A stretch of 41,999 nt of DNA from positions 1 to 41,999 of the forward strand of contig NZ_JYKS01000062.1 of assembly GCF_000935045.1 (NCBI RefSeq). The letters run 5' to 3'. This DNA comes from Pseudomonas sp. 10-1B. Lineage in GTDB: Bacteria > Pseudomonadota > Gammaproteobacteria > Pseudomonadales > Pseudomonadaceae. Of the stretch, positions 8,512 to 17,025 are shown piece by piece; positions within the stretch are counted from its first letter, which is position 1; every line of letters starts with the position of its first letter. The position numbers were made by a program, and so were the translations under genes. The notes beneath the pieces were generated by a model. The model saw only the letters and a list, made by a program, of their open reading frames with translations, had not been told where the DNA came from and ran no database searches.

Positions 8512-9543
8512 TCAGTAGCTGTCTTCGGTCAGGCTGGCGATGATCGAGCGGTAGCTGTTCATGCGCTGCGGGGTGATACGCCCTTCGTCCAATGCCTTGA
8601 GCAGCGCACAGCCTGGTTCGCGGTCATGCTTGCAGTCGCGGAAGCGGCAGGTGCCGAACAGGTCGCGGAACTCGATGAAGCCATCTTCCACGTCGTTGCG
8701 GCTGACGTGGCCAAGGCCGAACTCGCGAATACCCGGCGAGTCGATCAGGTCACCGCCATTGGGGAAGTGGTACAAGCGCGCGGTGGTGGTGGTGTGGGTG
8801 CCCTGGCCAGACCATTCCGACAGGTCGCCCACGCGGGTGCCGGCGTCCGGCAGCAGGCTGTTGACCAGCGACGACTTGCCCACCCCCGACTGGCCGACGA
8901 ACACGCTGATGTGGCCGTCGAGCTGTTGCTGCAGACGCTGCATGCCGTCGCCGTGGTGCGCTGACACTTCCAGTAGCGGGTAGCCCAGTTCGCGGTAGAC
9001 CTCCAGCAGTGCATGCAGGCCGGGACCGTTCTCGTCGTTGATAAGGTCGGCCTTGTTCAGCAGCAACAGCGGACGCAGGCCGGCGTGCTCGGCGGCTACC
9101 AGGTAGCGGTCGATCAGGTTCGGGTGCGGCTCCGGGGCCGGCGCGAAGACGATCACGATCAGGTCGACGTTGGCTGCCACCGGCTTCAGTTGACCGTGGT
9201 TGTTGGGCCGGCACAGCTCGGTGCTGCGCGGCATCTGCGCGACGATCACGCCGATGCCCTGGTTACCCGCGCGCCATACCACACGGTCGCCGGTGACCAG
9301 TGCCGGCAGGTTGGCACGTAGGTGGCAACGGAACACCTGGCCCGCCGCTTCGCCGTCCTGGGCTTCCACTTCTACCTGCACGCCGAAGTGTGCGATCACC
9401 AGGCCCAGTTGCTCAGGCCCCAGGTCACCGCCCTCCAGTTCCTGCAGTGCATGCTGCTCGCGTTTGGCCGCACGCGCAGCGCGCTCGTTCTGGATTTTTT
9501 CGATACGCCAGTTCTGGCGGCGGTTGAGCTGGCGTTTGGCCAT
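8512..9543 (-). CDS. rsgA: Ribosome small-subunit GTPase RsgA
   Basis: Circularly permuted GTPase that assists late maturation of the 30S subunit. The 343-residue protein has a basic N-terminus (MAKRQLNRRQNWR), an OB-fold (about 50-120), NKAD (G4) before the P-loop GQSGVGKSS at about 217-225, and DSPG (G3) after it, the permuted order that defines the family. The zinc knuckle C-x6-C-x-H-x5-C lies near residues 297-310. The ATG at 9543 was chosen for the family-typical MAKRQLN start; the longer open frame upstream is unlikely. It is divergent from orn, with about 140 bases between the two starts. Confidence 0.96.
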   Translation of the reverse strand: MAKRQLNRRQNWRIEKIQNERAARAAKREQHALQELEGGDLGPEQLGLVIAHFGVQVEVEAQDGEAAGQVFRCHLRANLPALVTGDRVVWRAGNQGIGVIVAQMPRSTELCRPNNHGQLKPVAANVDLIVIVFAPAPEPHPNLIDRYLVAAEHAGLRPLLLLNKADLINDENGPGLHALLEVYRELGYPLLEVSAHHGDGMQRLQQQLDGHISVFVGQSGVGKSSLVNSLLPDAGTRVGDLSEWSGQGTHTTTTARLYHFPNGGDLIDSPGIREFGLGHVSRNDVEDGFIEFRDLFGTCRFRDCKHDREPGCALLKALDEGRITPQRMNSYRSIIASLTEDSY

Positions 9544-9687
9544 GGAGGTTCCGTGCGTGGAGGAGCAGGTTGAAAACGGCAGGCAGTTTAGCACGCCAGG
9601 CGCGGACCATTGGGCTTACCTTTGCGCGGCGCATGGGCGTGCCTGTGCCACTACGCTACTATGACTGCCTATACGAGGAGCCCCTGC

Positions 9688-10230
9688 ATGCAAAACCCAC
9701 AGAACCTGATCTGGATCGACCTGGAAATGACCGGCCTGGATCCGGACAGCGACGTCATCATCGAGATGGCCACCATCGTCACCGACAGCGAGCTGAACAC
9801 CCTGGCCGAAGGGCCGGTGATCGCCATCCACCACAGTGACGAGGTGCTGGCGCGCATGGACGAGTGGAACACCCGCACCCATGGCGCCTCGGGCCTGACC
9901 CAGCGTGTGCGCGAGAGCAAGGTCAGCATGGCCGAGGCCGAGGCGCAGACCATCGCTTTCCTCGAGCAGTGGGTGCCGAAAGGCAAGTCGCCGATCTGCG
10001 GCAACAGCATCTGCCAGGACCGCCGTTTCCTCTACCGGCACATGCGCAACCTGGAAAACTACTTCCACTACCGCAACCTGGATGTCTCGACCCTGAAGGA
10101 GCTGGCCGCACGCTGGGCACCAACGGTGCGCGACAGCTTCAAGAAGGGCAACACCCACCTGGCGCTGGACGACATCCGCGAATCGATCGCCGAGCTGCGC
10201 CACTACCGCGAGCACTTCATCAAGGTGTGA
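9688..10230 (+). CDS. orn: Oligoribonuclease
   Basis: 3'-to-5' exoribonuclease that degrades 2-5 nt RNAs and, in pseudomonads, pGpG from cyclic-di-GMP breakdown. The 180-residue protein has the DEDDh exonuclease motifs, starting with D11-L-E13 in WIDLEMTGLDP. The later motifs include NSICQDRRFL and the final HLALDDIRES segment. The ATG at 9688 is preceded by GAGGAG at a good distance. An earlier in-frame ATG at 9661 lacks a comparable site and is rejected. A hairpin terminator follows at 10238-10268. Confidence 0.98.
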   Translation: MQNPQNLIWIDLEMTGLDPDSDVIIEMATIVTDSELNTLAEGPVIAIHHSDEVLARMDEWNTRTHGASGLTQRVRESKVSMAEAEAQTIAFLEQWVPKGKSPICGNSICQDRRFLYRHMRNLENYFHYRNLDVSTLKELAARWAPTVRDSFKKGNTHLALDDIRESIAELRHYREHFIKV

Positions 10231-10237
10231 GCCGAAA

Positions 10238-10268
10238 GGGCGCAGATATTGTCCCTGCGCCCCCTTTT
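10238..10268 (+). terminator. Rho-independent terminator after orn
   Basis: GGGCGCAG at 10238-10245 pairs with CTGCGCCC at 10255-10262 around a 9-base loop, and is followed by CCTTTT. It would separate orn from the next gene. Confidence 0.7.
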
Positions 10269-10321
10269 GGTGCTTCGGGCAACTGGTTAGACTGCGCGCC
10301 TTTCCCGCACGGACCCGCACC

Positions 10322-10933
10322 ATGTTGTTGATGCTCTATCTCATCGCCATCACCGCCGAAGCCATGACCGGCGCATTGTCTGCCGGGCGCCGCGGCATGG
10401 ACTGGTTCGGCGTGGTGCTGATCGCCTGCGTCACCGCCCTGGGTGGCGGCTCGGTGCGCGATGTGCTGCTCGGGCATTACCCGCTGACCTGGGTAAAGCA
10501 CCCGGAATACCTGGTGCTGACCAGCTGTGCGGCGCTGCTGACCATTTTCATCGCGCCGATGATGCGCCGCCTGCGCTCGCTGTTCCTGGTGCTCGATGCC
10601 CTGGGGCTGGTGGCCTTTACCCTGATTGGCTGCATGACCGCGCTGGAGATGGGGCAGGGCATGCTGGTGGCGTCGATCAGCGGGGTGATCACCGGGGTGT
10701 TCGGCGGGATCCTGCGGGATATCTTCTGCAACGACATCCCGCTGGTGTTCCGTCGCGAGCTGTACGCCAGTGTGTCGTTCGCGGCTGCATGGTTCTACCT
10801 GGGCTGCGTGTATTTCAAGGTACCGGCCGAGCAGGCGATGCTGTTGACCTTGTTTGGCGGATTCCTGGTGCGGTTGCTGGCGATTCGCTTCCACTGGGAA
10901 ATGCCCAAGTTCCATTACAACGACCAGCAATAG
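10322..10933 (+). CDS. TRIC / UPF0126-family membrane channel protein
   Basis: Inner-membrane protein of 203 residues with about seven hydrophobic segments arranged as two similar halves. Each half carries a glycine-rich kink motif followed by RD: GGGSVRD near residue 42 and GGILRD near 133. That pattern is diagnostic of the UPF0126 duplicated domain, whose characterised members are trimeric cation channels (TRIC) permeable to K+ and Na+. The substrate here is inferred from the family only. The ATG at 10322 starts MLLMLYLIAITAEAMTG, the usual N-terminus. The upstream site is weak (CCCGCACC), so the exact start is moderately certain. Confidence 0.88.
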   Translation: MLLMLYLIAITAEAMTGALSAGRRGMDWFGVVLIACVTALGGGSVRDVLLGHYPLTWVKHPEYLVLTSCAALLTIFIAPMMRRLRSLFLVLDALGLVAFTLIGCMTALEMGQGMLVASISGVITGVFGGILRDIFCNDIPLVFRRELYASVSFAAAWFYLGCVYFKVPAEQAMLLTLFGGFLVRLLAIRFHWEMPKFHYNDQQ

Positions 10934-10956
10934 GTTTGCCTTGGGTGTTGTGGTGT

Positions 10957-11189
10957 CTGTGAGATCGAGCGCCGCCCGCGCGGCGCTTCGCGGGCAAGCC
11001 CGCTCCTACGTTTGTTTCGGGCCAGTTATGCCTGTGGAATTTGCGCGCGAACGCCTTGGCGCCTGTCTCGATATCGCGTCGTAAGAACAAGGCGGTCGCG
11101 CGCGCCTGGCACAGGCGTTACTGGCCCGAAACAAACGTAGGAGCGGGCTTGCCCGCGAAGCGCCGCGCGGGCGGCGCTCGATCTCACAG
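10957..11189. repeat. Long inverted-repeat element with embedded REP cores
   Basis: Two arms of 70 bases (10957-11026 and 11120-11189) are exact reverse complements around a 93-base centre. Each arm reads, from outside in: CTGTGAGATCGAGCG, a GCGCGGCGC block, a REP core (TTCGCGGGCAAGCCCGCTCC) and TGTTTCGGGCCAGT. The element fills the gap between the TRIC-like gene and queG and has no coding potential. A second member with the same outer and inner arm sequence starts at 41753. Confidence 0.93.
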
Positions 11190-11233
11190 GCGCTAGAAGC
11201 GGTGAGGCAAACGCTCTCCAGCCTCAACTCGCG

Positions 11234-12298
11234 CTATGCCAGCCCATGCCGGGCCAGCGCCCACTCCACATGCTCCCTGACCAGCTCCGAGGCATCCTCG
11301 CGCCGCGCTTTCAATGCCTCGATCACCGGAATCGTCGAAGGCGCATTACCCAACCCCACCGCTAGGTTGCGTAACCAGCGTTCATACCCCGCCCGCCGCA
11401 ACGGCCCGCCTTCGGTCTTGCGCAGGAAGGTCCTTTCATCCCACAGGAACATCTCCGCCAGCTCGGCATTCTCCAGCCCGTGCCGGGGCTGGAAGTCCTG
11501 TTCCTGGCTGTGCTTGGCAAAGCGGTTCCACGGGCAGACGATCTGGCAATCATCGCAACCGAACACCCGGTTGCCCATCATCGAGCGCAATTCGACAGGG
11601 ATCGGCCCCCTCAGCTCGATGGTCAGGTACGAGATGCAGCGCCGCGCATCCAGTACATAGGGGCCGACGAACGCCTGGGTTGGGCAGATGTCCAGGCAGG
11701 CCCGGCAACGCCCGCAATGCTCGCTGGTGGTGGCTTCGTCCACCGGCAACGGCAGGTCGACGAACAGTTCGGCGAGGAAGAAGTAACTGCCCGCCTTGCG
11801 GTTGAGCAGCAAGGTGTTCTTGCCGATCCAGCCCAGCCCGGCCTGTTCGGCCAGGGCCTTTTCCAGCACCGGGGCGCTGTCGACGAAGGCGCGGTAGCCG
11901 AATGGGCCGATGGCTTTCTGGATGCGGTCGGCCAGGAACTGCACGCGCTTGCGCACCAGTTTGTGGTAATCCCGGCCCAGGGCGTAGCGCGACACGTAGG
12001 CCTTCTCCGGCTGCGCCAGGCGCTGCGCCATCTGCGTGTCGCCGGGCAGGTAGTCCATGCGCAGCGAGACCACCCGCACCGTGCCGGGAATCAGCTGGTC
12101 GGGGTGCGACCTTTTGCTGCCGTGGGCGCCCAGGTACTCCATTTCGCCCTGGTAGCCAGCGTCGAGCCAGCGTTGCAGGTGGTGTTCGTGTTCGCCAAGG
12201 TCGACCCCGGCGATGCCGACGTGGGCAAAACCGAGTTCCTGGCCCCAGATCTTGATCGATTGGGCCAGTTGGGCGAGGTCAGGAGTAGAGGCAGACAT
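11234..12298 (-). CDS. queG: Epoxyqueuosine reductase QueG
   Basis: Cobalamin- and iron-sulfur-dependent enzyme that reduces epoxyqueuosine to queuosine at the wobble base of GUN-anticodon tRNAs. The 354-residue protein has the N-terminal cobalamin-binding region, a GxxGWIGKNTLL segment, and two ferredoxin-type cluster motifs: CGRCRACLDICP at about 192-203 and CDDCQIVCPWNRF beginning near 246. The C-terminal HEAT-like helices (ALKARREDASELVREHVEWAL) recognise tRNA. The start is ATG at 12298 (MSASTPD); a longer open frame would overlap the divergent nnr start at 12363 and is rejected. The ribosome binding site is poor. Confidence 0.96.
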   Translation of the reverse strand: MSASTPDLAQLAQSIKIWGQELGFAHVGIAGVDLGEHEHHLQRWLDAGYQGEMEYLGAHGSKRSHPDQLIPGTVRVVSLRMDYLPGDTQMAQRLAQPEKAYVSRYALGRDYHKLVRKRVQFLADRIQKAIGPFGYRAFVDSAPVLEKALAEQAGLGWIGKNTLLLNRKAGSYFFLAELFVDLPLPVDEATTSEHCGRCRACLDICPTQAFVGPYVLDARRCISYLTIELRGPIPVELRSMMGNRVFGCDDCQIVCPWNRFAKHSQEQDFQPRHGLENAELAEMFLWDERTFLRKTEGGPLRRAGYERWLRNLAVGLGNAPSTIPVIEALKARREDASELVREHVEWALARHGLA

Positions 12299-12362
12299 GG
12301 ATGGGCAAGGCAATACGGGCTCAGGTGCGTATAATTCTGCCAGACATTGGAGCCTTTGACCC

Positions 12363-13226
12363 ATGCCGCAGACCAAACAGCCCAGCCATGCCCCGCAATT
12401 GCTCAGCAGCGTGACCGTCGCGCACCTGCCGGCACGCCATGCCCATGCTCATAAAGGCGACTTCGGCCATGTGCTGGTGGTCGGTGGCGACCTCGGTACC
12501 GGTGGCGCTGTATTGCTCAGTGCCGAAGCCGCACTGCGCTGCGGTGCCGGGCTGGTCAGTGTGGCAACGCGCCCTGAACACGTTGCCGCTGGCCTGACCC
12601 GCATGCCAGAAACCATGTGCCTGGGGGTCGAGTCGGCCAATCAGTTGATTGGCGTGCTGGAGCGCGCCTCGGTGCTGGTGGTCGGCCCCGGCCTGGGGCA
12701 GGCGGCGTGGGGCCGTAGCCTGCTGTCGGCGGTGGCCAATGCTGAGCGGCCTCAGGTGTGGGACGCCGATGCCCTGAATTTGTTGGCACGCACCCCGCTG
12801 GCCCTGCCCAGTGGCAGTATCCTCACCCCACACCCCGGGGAAGCGGCAAGGCTGCTGGGGATTTCCACCGAGGCGGTGCAGGCCGACCGCCCGGGTGCCG
12901 CGCGTAAGCTGGCACGCCGTTACAACAGCGTCTGCGTGCTCAAGGGTGCCGGCACCCTGGTGGCCGACCCGACCGGGCAACTGATGCTGTGCGAGCGGGG
13001 CCATCCGGCGATGGCCGGTGCCGGCCTTGGCGATGTGCTGACCGGCGTGCTGGCGGCGCTGCTGGCCCAGGGCCTGGATGCCTGGCACGCAGCCGGCCTG
13101 GGGGTATGGCTGCACGCCTGTGCGGGCGAGCGTCTGGGCGCAAGAGCGGGTAGGGGCCTGGCTGCCAGCGATCTGGCACCGGTCATTCGTGAGTTGTTGG
13201 AGGAGCATTCTGCGTGTCTGGCTTAA
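12363..13226 (+). CDS. nnrD: ADP-dependent NAD(P)H-hydrate dehydratase (NnrD domain only)
   Basis: Repairs hydrated NADH/NADPH at the expense of ADP. The 287-residue product has the ribokinase-like fold signatures of the YjeF C-terminal domain: GHVLVVGGDLGTGGAVLLSA near 35, VVGPGLG near 100, the substrate loop TPHPGEAARLL near 155, and the nucleotide/catalytic GAGLGDVLTGVLAALL near 219. E. coli Nnr is about 515 residues and carries an N-terminal epimerase domain. Here the start is close to the queG divergence point and no epimerase sequence lies upstream, so this is a stand-alone dehydratase. The gene opens the plus-strand superoperon; tsaE overlaps its end by 13 bases. Confidence 0.92.
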   Translation: MPQTKQPSHAPQLLSSVTVAHLPARHAHAHKGDFGHVLVVGGDLGTGGAVLLSAEAALRCGAGLVSVATRPEHVAAGLTRMPETMCLGVESANQLIGVLERASVLVVGPGLGQAAWGRSLLSAVANAERPQVWDADALNLLARTPLALPSGSILTPHPGEAARLLGISTEAVQADRPGAARKLARRYNSVCVLKGAGTLVADPTGQLMLCERGHPAMAGAGLGDVLTGVLAALLAQGLDAWHAAGLGVWLHACAGERLGARAGRGLAASDLAPVIRELLEEHSACLA

Positions 13227-13687
13227 ACCTGTTTCTGGCCGATGAAGCGGCCACGGTCAAATTCGGTGCGCAACTGGCCGAGGTGACCGGCGGTCACGGC
13301 GTGATTTTTCTGGAAGGTGACCTGGGGGCGGGCAAAACCACCCTGTCGCGTGGTCTGATCCGTGGTCTGGGCCATACTGGTGCAGTGAAAAGCCCGACCT
13401 TCACCGTGGTCGAACCCTACGAAATTGGCGAGGTCCGAGCTTTTCACTTCGACCTTTACCGCCTGGTCGATCCAGAGGAGCTGGAGTTCATGGGCATTCG
13501 TGACTATTTCGAGGGCGACGCGCTGTGCCTGTTCGAGTGGCCAGAAAAGGGTGCGGGCGTTTTGCCAAAGCCTGACCTGACCATTACCATAAGCCCCCAA
13601 GCGGGCGGACGCTCGCTGAACCTTTCGCCGCAGAGGGCTCGCGGCGTGGCCTGGTGCGTGGCACTGGCCGAACACTATAAACAGTAA
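13214..13687 (+). CDS. tsaE: tRNA threonylcarbamoyladenosine biosynthesis ATPase TsaE
   Basis: ATPase of the TsaBDE complex that makes t6A at position 37 of ANN-decoding tRNAs. The 157-residue protein contains the P-loop EGDLGAGKTTLSRG at about residues 33-46, a SPTF segment, and the LYRL...FEWPEKG region typical of YjeE. The start is GTG at 13214, behind GGAGGAGC inside the end of nnrD. The 13-base overlap suggests translational coupling. AmiB starts 11 bases after the stop. Confidence 0.96.
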   Translation: MSGLNLFLADEAATVKFGAQLAEVTGGHGVIFLEGDLGAGKTTLSRGLIRGLGHTGAVKSPTFTVVEPYEIGEVRAFHFDLYRLVDPEELEFMGIRDYFEGDALCLFEWPEKGAGVLPKPDLTITISPQAGGRSLNLSPQRARGVAWCVALAEHYKQ

Positions 13688-13698
13688 GTGGGGTAGGT

Positions 13699-15129
13699 AT
13701 GCGCATACGCGCACTGGTCACCATCGTTGGGCTGCTGCTGACAACGGTGACCGTTGACGCTCTGGCCGTCACTCAAGTCAAGAGCATGCGCCTGTGGCGC
13801 GCGCCAGACAACACGCGGCTGGTCTTCGACCTGTCTGGCCCCGTGCAGCACAGCGTCTTCACCCTGAGCGCACCTGATCGCCTGGTTATCGATATCAATG
13901 GCGCGACCCTGGCCGCGCCATTGAACGTGGCTACCTCCAACACGCCGATCAGCAGCGTGCGTTCGGCCCAGCGTACCCCGACCGATCTGCGTGTGGTGGT
14001 CGACCTTAAAAAGTCGGTCACCCCGAAAAGCTTCACCCTGGCGCCCAATGCCCAGTACGGCAACCGCCTGGTGGTCGACCTGTACGACCAGGAAGCCGAC
14101 GCCATCGCGGCCACCGCGCCAACTCCGGCGCCGACCCCGGTGCAGACGCCTGCGACCACGCCGGCGGTACCGGTGACCCCAGCCCAGCCTGCCATCAAGC
14201 TGCCGCCGGTGCCTAACGGCAAGCGCGACATCGTGGTTGCCATCGACGCCGGCCACGGCGGCGAAGACCCGGGCGCGTCCGGCTCGCGCGGCCAGCATGA
14301 AAAAGACATCGTGCTGCAGATCGCCAAGGAACTGCAGCGCCAGATCAACCGTGAAAAAGGTTTCCGCGCCGAGCTGACTCGCACCGGCGACTATTTCATC
14401 CCGCTGCGCAAGCGTACGGAAATCGCCCGCAAGAAGGGCGCCGACCTGTTCATTTCGATCCATGCCGACGCCGCACCGTCCCGGGCCGCCTTCGGCGCCT
14501 CGGTGTTCGCCCTGTCCGACCGCGGGGCCACCTCCGAGACCGCGCGCTGGCTGGCCGACACGGAAAACCGTTCCGACCTGATCGGTGGTGCCGGCAACGT
14601 CAGCCTCGACGACAAGGACCGCATGCTGGCCGGTGTGCTGCTCGATCTGTCGATGACCGCCACGCTCAGCTCCAGCCTCAACGTGGGGCAGAAGGTGCTG
14701 GGCAACATGGGCCGCATTACCTCGCTGCACAAGCAGCGCGTGGAGCAGGCCGGCTTCATGGTGCTGAAGTCGCCGGATATTCCGTCGATCCTCGTTGAAA
14801 CCGGGTTCATCTCGAACAACAACGAGGCCGCCAAGCTGGCCACCGCCAGCCATCAGCAGGCGCTGGCCCGCTCGATCCACACCGGGGTGCGCCAGTACTT
14901 CCAGCAGAACCCGCCGCCAGGCACCTACATCGCCTGGCTGCGTGACACCGGCAAGATCGCAGCCGGCCCGCGTGAACACACCGTACGCCCTGGCGAGACC
15001 CTGGCGATGCTCGCCGTGCGCTACCAGGTCAGCGTCGCCAGCCTACGCAGTACCAACAGCCTCAAGACCGACGAGCTGAAGGTCGGCCAGCGCCTCGACA
15101 TCCCTGCTACCACGTTGGCCTCGCAATGA
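13699..15129 (+). CDS. amiB: N-acetylmuramoyl-L-alanine amidase AmiB/AmiC type
   Basis: Periplasmic zinc amidase that cleaves the stem peptide from MurNAc during daughter-cell separation. The 476-residue protein has a signal peptide (about 1-24), an AMIN septal-targeting domain (about 25-130), a Thr/Pro/Ala linker (about 135-170), the Amidase_3 catalytic domain (about 175-395) with the zinc ligands in IDAGHGGEDPGA and SIHADA and the catalytic glutamate in LVETGFISN, and a C-terminal LysM repeat (VRPGETLAMLAVRYQVS, about 428-474). LysM at this position is usual for gamma-proteobacterial AmiB. GGGGTAGG precedes the ATG. The stop overlaps the mutL start by 4 bases. Confidence 0.97.
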   Translation: MRIRALVTIVGLLLTTVTVDALAVTQVKSMRLWRAPDNTRLVFDLSGPVQHSVFTLSAPDRLVIDINGATLAAPLNVATSNTPISSVRSAQRTPTDLRVVVDLKKSVTPKSFTLAPNAQYGNRLVVDLYDQEADAIAATAPTPAPTPVQTPATTPAVPVTPAQPAIKLPPVPNGKRDIVVAIDAGHGGEDPGASGSRGQHEKDIVLQIAKELQRQINREKGFRAELTRTGDYFIPLRKRTEIARKKGADLFISIHADAAPSRAAFGASVFALSDRGATSETARWLADTENRSDLIGGAGNVSLDDKDRMLAGVLLDLSMTATLSSSLNVGQKVLGNMGRITSLHKQRVEQAGFMVLKSPDIPSILVETGFISNNNEAAKLATASHQQALARSIHTGVRQYFQQNPPPGTYIAWLRDTGKIAAGPREHTVRPGETLAMLAVRYQVSVASLRSTNSLKTDELKVGQRLDIPATTLASQ

Positions 15130-17024
15130 GTGGTGGTTCACGCATCGAGCTGCTCAGCCCGCGGCTGGCCAACCAGATTGCCGCCGGCGAGGTTGTCGAG
15201 CGGCCGGCTTCGGTGGCCAAGGAACTGCTGGAAAACAGCCTGGACTCCGGTGCCCGGCGGATTGACGTGGAAGTGGAGCAGGGCGGCGTCAAGCTGCTGA
15301 AAGTGCGCGACGATGGCAGTGGCATTTCCGCCGACGACCTGCCGCTGGCCCTGGCCCGCCACGCCACCAGCAAGATCCGCGAACTGGAAGACCTTGAAGG
15401 CGTATTGAGCCTGGGCTTCCGTGGCGAGGCCCTGGCCTCGATCAGCTCGGTGGCACGCCTGACCCTGACCTCGCGTACCGCCAGTGCCAGCGAGGCTTGG
15501 CAGGTGGAAACCGAAGGCCGCGACATGACCCCGCGGGTACAGCCGGCGGCGCACCCCGTCGGCACTTCGGTGGAAGTGCGCGACCTGTTCTTCAATACCC
15601 CGGCCCGGCGCAAGTTCCTCAAGGCCGAGAAAACCGAATTCGATCACCTGCAGGAAGTGATCCGCCGCCTGGCGCTGGCGCGCTTCGATGTCGGCTTCCA
15701 CCTGCGCCACAACGGCAAGAGCATCCTCAGCCTGCACGAGGCCCACGACGAAACCGCCCGTGCGCGGCGAGTGGGTGCCATCTGCGGCCCGGGTTTCATG
15801 GAGCAGGCGCTGCCGATCGACGTCGAACGCAACGGCCTGCGCCTGTGGGGCTGGGTCGGCCTGCCGACCTTCTCGCGCAGCCAGGCAGACCTGCAGTACT
15901 TCTTCGTCAACGGCCGTGCGGTGCGCGACAAGCTGGTCGCCCACGCTGTGCGCCAGGCCTACCGTGACGTGTTGTTCAATGGCCGGCACCCGACCTTCGT
16001 GCTGTTCCTGGAGCTGGAGCCCAACGGCGTCGACGTCAACGTACACCCGACCAAGCACGAAGTGCGCTTCCGCGAAGGGCGCTCGGTACATGACTTCCTG
16101 TATGGCACCCTGCACCGTGCCCTGGCCGATGTACGCCCGGAAGATCAGTTGGCCGCGCCTGCCGCATTGCCTGAAGTGGTTCGCGCCACTGGCCAGCAGG
16201 CCGGCGAATTCGGGCCGCAGGGCGAAATGCGCCTGGCCTCGCCGGTACTCGAACAGCCGCGTGCCCCGCAGCAGTCGTTTTCCAACGGCGGCAGTGGCGC
16301 GGGCTACCAGTACCAGTACACCCCGCGCCCCTCGCAGCCGCTGCCGGCTGCCGAGGCGCAGGCGGTGTATCGCGAGTTCTACAAGCCGTTGCAAGAGGGT
16401 GCGGCGCCGACGACAGCCTTGCCCGAAAGCCAGGGCGACATTCCCCCGCTGGGCTACGCGCTGGCGCAGCTCAAGGGCATCTACATCCTGGCCGAGAACG
16501 CCGTCGGCCTGGTGTTGGTGGACATGCACGCCGCCCACGAGCGCATCATGTACGAGCGCCTCAAGGTGGCCATGGCCAGCGAAGGCCTCAGTGGCCAGCC
16601 GCTGCTGGTGCCCGAAACCCTGGCGTTGAGCCAGCGTGAAGCCGACTGCGCTGAAGAGCACGCGCAATGGTTCCAGCGCCTGGGCTTCGAGTTGCAGCGC
16701 CTGGGCCCCGAGACCTTGGCGATCCGCCAGATCCCGGCATTGCTCAAGCAGGCCGAGGCCAACCGCCTGGTCCAGGATGTGCTCGCCGACCTGATGGAGT
16801 ACGGCACCAGCGACCGTATCCAGGCGCACCTCAACGAACTGCTCGGCACCATGGCCTGCCACGGCGCCGTGCGCGCCAACCGGCGCCTGGCAATTCCCGA
16901 GATGAACGCCTTGCTGCGCGACATGGAAAACACCGAACGCAGCGGCCAGTGCAACCATGGCCGTCCCACCTGGACCCAGATGGGCCTGGATGACCTGGAC
17001 AAACTCTTCCTGCGCGGTCGATGA
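15126..17024 (+). CDS. mutL: DNA mismatch repair protein MutL
   Basis: Links MutS mismatch recognition to strand incision. The 632-residue protein has the GHKL ATPase domain (about 1-335) with ELLENSLDSGA, DDGSGI, the ATSKI segment and LGFRGEALASI, then a flexible Pro/Gln/Ala linker (about 345-440) and a C-terminal dimerisation domain. The C-terminal domain has DMHAAHERIMYE at 466-477, matching the DQHA(X)2E(X)4E metal-binding motif of endonuclease MutL, and a CNHGRPT near the end. This fits the mutH-less repair of pseudomonads, in which MutL itself nicks. The ATG at 15126 overlaps the amiB stop; miaA begins one base after the stop. Confidence 0.97.
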   Translation: MSGGSRIELLSPRLANQIAAGEVVERPASVAKELLENSLDSGARRIDVEVEQGGVKLLKVRDDGSGISADDLPLALARHATSKIRELEDLEGVLSLGFRGEALASISSVARLTLTSRTASASEAWQVETEGRDMTPRVQPAAHPVGTSVEVRDLFFNTPARRKFLKAEKTEFDHLQEVIRRLALARFDVGFHLRHNGKSILSLHEAHDETARARRVGAICGPGFMEQALPIDVERNGLRLWGWVGLPTFSRSQADLQYFFVNGRAVRDKLVAHAVRQAYRDVLFNGRHPTFVLFLELEPNGVDVNVHPTKHEVRFREGRSVHDFLYGTLHRALADVRPEDQLAAPAALPEVVRATGQQAGEFGPQGEMRLASPVLEQPRAPQQSFSNGGSGAGYQYQYTPRPSQPLPAAEAQAVYREFYKPLQEGAAPTTALPESQGDIPPLGYALAQLKGIYILAENAVGLVLVDMHAAHERIMYERLKVAMASEGLSGQPLLVPETLALSQREADCAEEHAQWFQRLGFELQRLGPETLAIRQIPALLKQAEANRLVQDVLADLMEYGTSDRIQAHLNELLGTMACHGAVRANRRLAIPEMNALLRDMENTERSGQCNHGRPTWTQMGLDDLDKLFLRGR

Positions 17025-17025
17025 C

